NCBI RefSeq assembly: GCF_005239125.1
Contig: NZ_SZYE01000001.1
Coordinates: forward strand, 1-64,000
DNA: 64,000 nt
Direction: 5' to 3'
Source: Cellulomonas hominis
Lineage (GTDB): Bacteria > Actinomycetota > Actinomycetes > Actinomycetales > Cellulomonadaceae
Shown here: piece by piece, positions 62,358 through 64,000 of the stretch
Numbering within the stretch: the stretch's first letter is position 1
How the letters are laid out: each line of letters starts with the position of its first letter
Notes under the pieces: model-generated
The model's input: only the letters and a program-made list of their open reading frames with translations
Databases searched by the model: none
Told to the model about the DNA's origin: nothing
Translations under genes and position numbers: made by a program

Positions 62358-63305
62358 ATGAGCCTCGACGTCGGTGTCCTGCTGCCCCGTGACCTGCCCG
62401 CCCACCAGGTGCTGCCCTACGCGCGGCGCGCCGACGCCCTCGGGTTCGCCGAGCTGTGGGTGGTCGAGGACCTCGGCTTCCGCGGCGGGATGGCCCAGGC
62501 CGCGGCGGTGCTGGCGGCGACCGAGCGCATCCGGGTCGGCGTCGGCATCCTGCCCGTCGGCGCGCGCAACGTGGCGTTCGCCGCGATGGAGGCGGCCACG
62601 GTCGCCGAGCTGTTCCCCGGCCGGCTGCACCTCGGCATCGGCCACGGCATGCCGGACTGGATGCGGCAGGTCGGCGCGTGGCCCGCGAGCCCGCTGACCG
62701 CCTTCGAGGAGTACGTCACCGCGCTGCGCGCGCTGCTGCGCGGCGAGGAGGTGACCGTCGACGGCCGGTACGTCCGGCTGGACGGCGTCCGGCTGGAGAA
62801 CCCGCCCGCCGAGGTCCCGCCGGTGCTGGCCGGGGTGCGCGGGCCGAAGTCGCTCGCCGCGGCCGGCCGCTGCGCCGACGGGACGGTGCTCGCCGAGCCC
62901 GTCGGTCCCGAGTACCTGGCCACGGCGACCGCGCAGATCGGCCACGTCCCCGGGCACCGGGTCGTCGCCTACGACGTCGCGGCCGTGGACGCCGACCCCG
63001 CCGCCGCACGCGACCAGGTGCGGCCCGCGCTCGCGTGGATCGGCGACCCGGGCTGGGCGCCGCACATCGACCCGATGGACTTCGCGGCGCAGTTCCGCGA
63101 CCTGCGCGACCGCACGCCGGACCGGGCGGCGTTCGCCGCGGCCCTGCCGGACGCCTGGGTGGACCGCCTCGCGGTCGTCGGGACGCCGGAGCAGGCGCGG
63201 GCGCGGCTCGACGGGCTCGCGCTCGCGGGGGCGGACGCCGTGGTGCTCGCGCCCGCGGGCCCCGACCCGCTCGCGGCGCTCGAGGGCCTCGCGGCGGTGC
63301 TGTGA
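62358..63305 (+). CDS. LLM-class flavin-dependent oxidoreductase
   Basis: The 315-aa protein has the luciferase-like TIM barrel: LDVGVLLPRDLPAHQVLPYA, RADALGFAELWVVEDLGFRG, RIRVGVGILPVGARN, ELFPGRLHLGIGHGMPDWMR and the late VVGTPEQARARLDGL. Members use FMN or coenzyme F420; in actinobacteria F420 is frequent (inference). The substrate is unknown. The stop overlaps the start of the next gene (GTGA). Confidence 0.88.
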   Translation: MSLDVGVLLPRDLPAHQVLPYARRADALGFAELWVVEDLGFRGGMAQAAAVLAATERIRVGVGILPVGARNVAFAAMEAATVAELFPGRLHLGIGHGMPDWMRQVGAWPASPLTAFEEYVTALRALLRGEEVTVDGRYVRLDGVRLENPPAEVPPVLAGVRGPKSLAAAGRCADGTVLAEPVGPEYLATATAQIGHVPGHRVVAYDVAAVDADPAAARDQVRPALAWIGDPGWAPHIDPMDFAAQFRDLRDRTPDRAAFAAALPDAWVDRLAVVGTPEQARARLDGLALAGADAVVLAPAGPDPLAALEGLAAVL

Positions 63306-64000
63306 CCGCACGGGCGCGGTTCGCCCGGTCGGCGCTCCTCGGGGCCACGGCGCTCGCGCTCGTCGCCGGGTGCGGGCCGGACCGAGGCCCCGGCGACGCG
63401 GGCCCGGCGGCCTCGTCGGACGGCGGCGCGGTGCCGTCGGCCGGCCGGCCGGGGGGACCGCCCGCGGGCGTGGTCGTCGACTACCAGCTCGGCGGCGGCT
63501 ACCCGCCGGCGGCGGGCGTCGGGGGCGTGGTCCGCGACGTGACCGACGAGCCCGAGCCGGACCGGTGGTCCGCCTGCTACGTCAACGGGTTCCAGACCCA
63601 GCCCGGTGACCGGGACGCGTGGCTCGCCGAGCACCCCGACCTGGTGCTCCGGGACGAGGCGGGGGACCCGGTGGTCGACGAGGGATGGCCGGACGAGCTG
63701 CTGCTCGACACGTCGACCGCCGCGAACCGGGCGGCGCTCGCGGACGTCGTGGGCGGGCAGGTCCGGACGTGCGCGGAGCGCGGCTTCGTCGCCGTCGAGC
63801 TCGACAACCTCGACTCCTGGACCCGGTCCGGCGGCCGGCTGGACGAGGACGACGCCGTCGACCTGGCGAGGCGGCTCGTGGCGGTCGCGCACGAGGCGGG
63901 GCTGGCCGCGGGGCAGAAGAACACCCCGCAGCTCGGGGACCGCGGGCGGGACGAGGCCGGGTTCGACTTCGCGGTGGCGGAGGAGTGCGCGCAGTACGAC
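63302..64000 (+). CDS. Secreted lipoprotein, endo-alpha-1,4-polygalactosaminidase-like (GH114), 3' end outside window
   Basis: 233 codons are visible, running off the right edge. The start RARFARSALLGATALALVAG followed by C is a lipoprotein signal with lipobox LVAGC. Then come VVVDYQLGGGYPPAAGV, CYVNGFQTQPGDRDAW, FVAVELDNLDSWTRSGG and GLAAGQKNTPQL, matching the GH114 barrel, whose members cleave galactosamine polymers or exopolysaccharide. The motif ELDNLDS carries acidic residues in the place expected for catalysis. The GTG overlaps the upstream stop. Confidence 0.8.
   Translation, partial: MTARARFARSALLGATALALVAGCGPDRGPGDAGPAASSDGGAVPSAGRPGGPPAGVVVDYQLGGGYPPAAGVGGVVRDVTDEPEPDRWSACYVNGFQTQPGDRDAWLAEHPDLVLRDEAGDPVVDEGWPDELLLDTSTAANRAALADVVGGQVRTCAERGFVAVELDNLDSWTRSGGRLDEDDAVDLARRLVAVAHEAGLAAGQKNTPQLGDRGRDEAGFDFAVAEECAQYD

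Overview
This window comes from a high-GC actinobacterium. The gene order, the encoded CCA on tRNA-Ala but not on tRNA-Ile or tRNA-Leu, and the protein families point to the order Micrococcales, most likely a Cellulomonas-like member of Cellulomonadaceae (inference). It spans the chromosomal replication origin and about 48 kb to its right.

Left arm (1-13.4 kb): the end of a membrane protein, trxB and trxA, an aminotransferase, a D-Ala-D-Ala ligase-like gene, then leftward rpmH-rnpA-yidD-yidC-jag and rsmG-parA-parB. Between rsmG and jag lie about 2.45 kb without a supportable gene; the first half of this stretch and the end of rsmG carry seven parS-like palindromes, the centromere for ParB. 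dnaA (13.84 kb) and dnaN (16.05 kb) flank oriC, which has several DnaA boxes.

Core right arm (16-30.3 kb): dnaN, gnd, recF, a DUF721 gene, gyrB, gyrA, a DUF3566 membrane protein, tRNA-Ile, a DLW-39 micropeptide gene and tRNA-Ala; then an AraC regulator, a universal stress protein, an Ala-rich membrane-anchored protein, a cyclophilin and a zinc-finger rhomboid protease.

Cell-division and cell-wall block (30.5-44 kb): crgA, a DUF881 gene, a class E sortase, a 53-aa membrane protein, a pabA/trpG-type glutaminase, an AbiEi/DUF559 gene flanked by two repeats, and the leftward serine/threonine kinase operon fhaA-fhaB-pstP-rodA-pbpA-pknA-pknB.

Accessory island (about 44.2-50.9 kb): directly after tRNA-Leu(CAG) and its terminator, and closed by a near copy of that terminator at 50.80 kb, lies DNA with more A/T-ending codons, broken gene pieces at both ends, and a leftward operon. 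The operon encodes two large paralogous proteins with PIN nuclease, GNAT and PUA-like (ASCH/EVE-type) regions, a 40-aa peptide between them, and a stand-alone ASCH protein. This is the best candidate here for an undescribed defence or RNA-surveillance system.

Right end (51-64 kb): a SRPBCC protein, a DedA-like membrane protein, two histidine kinase/response regulator pairs, a small alarmone synthetase-like gene, two micro-membrane ORFs with a tandem UspA protein, a YdeI-like protein, a coiled-coil protein, a DUF1206 protein, two DHFR-fold proteins, an LLM flavin oxidoreductase, and the start of a GH114-like lipoprotein that runs off the window.

A dispersed family of about 75-bp nested palindromes built on GAGATCGG/CCGATCTC occurs four times, always in or at the edge of intergenic DNA.
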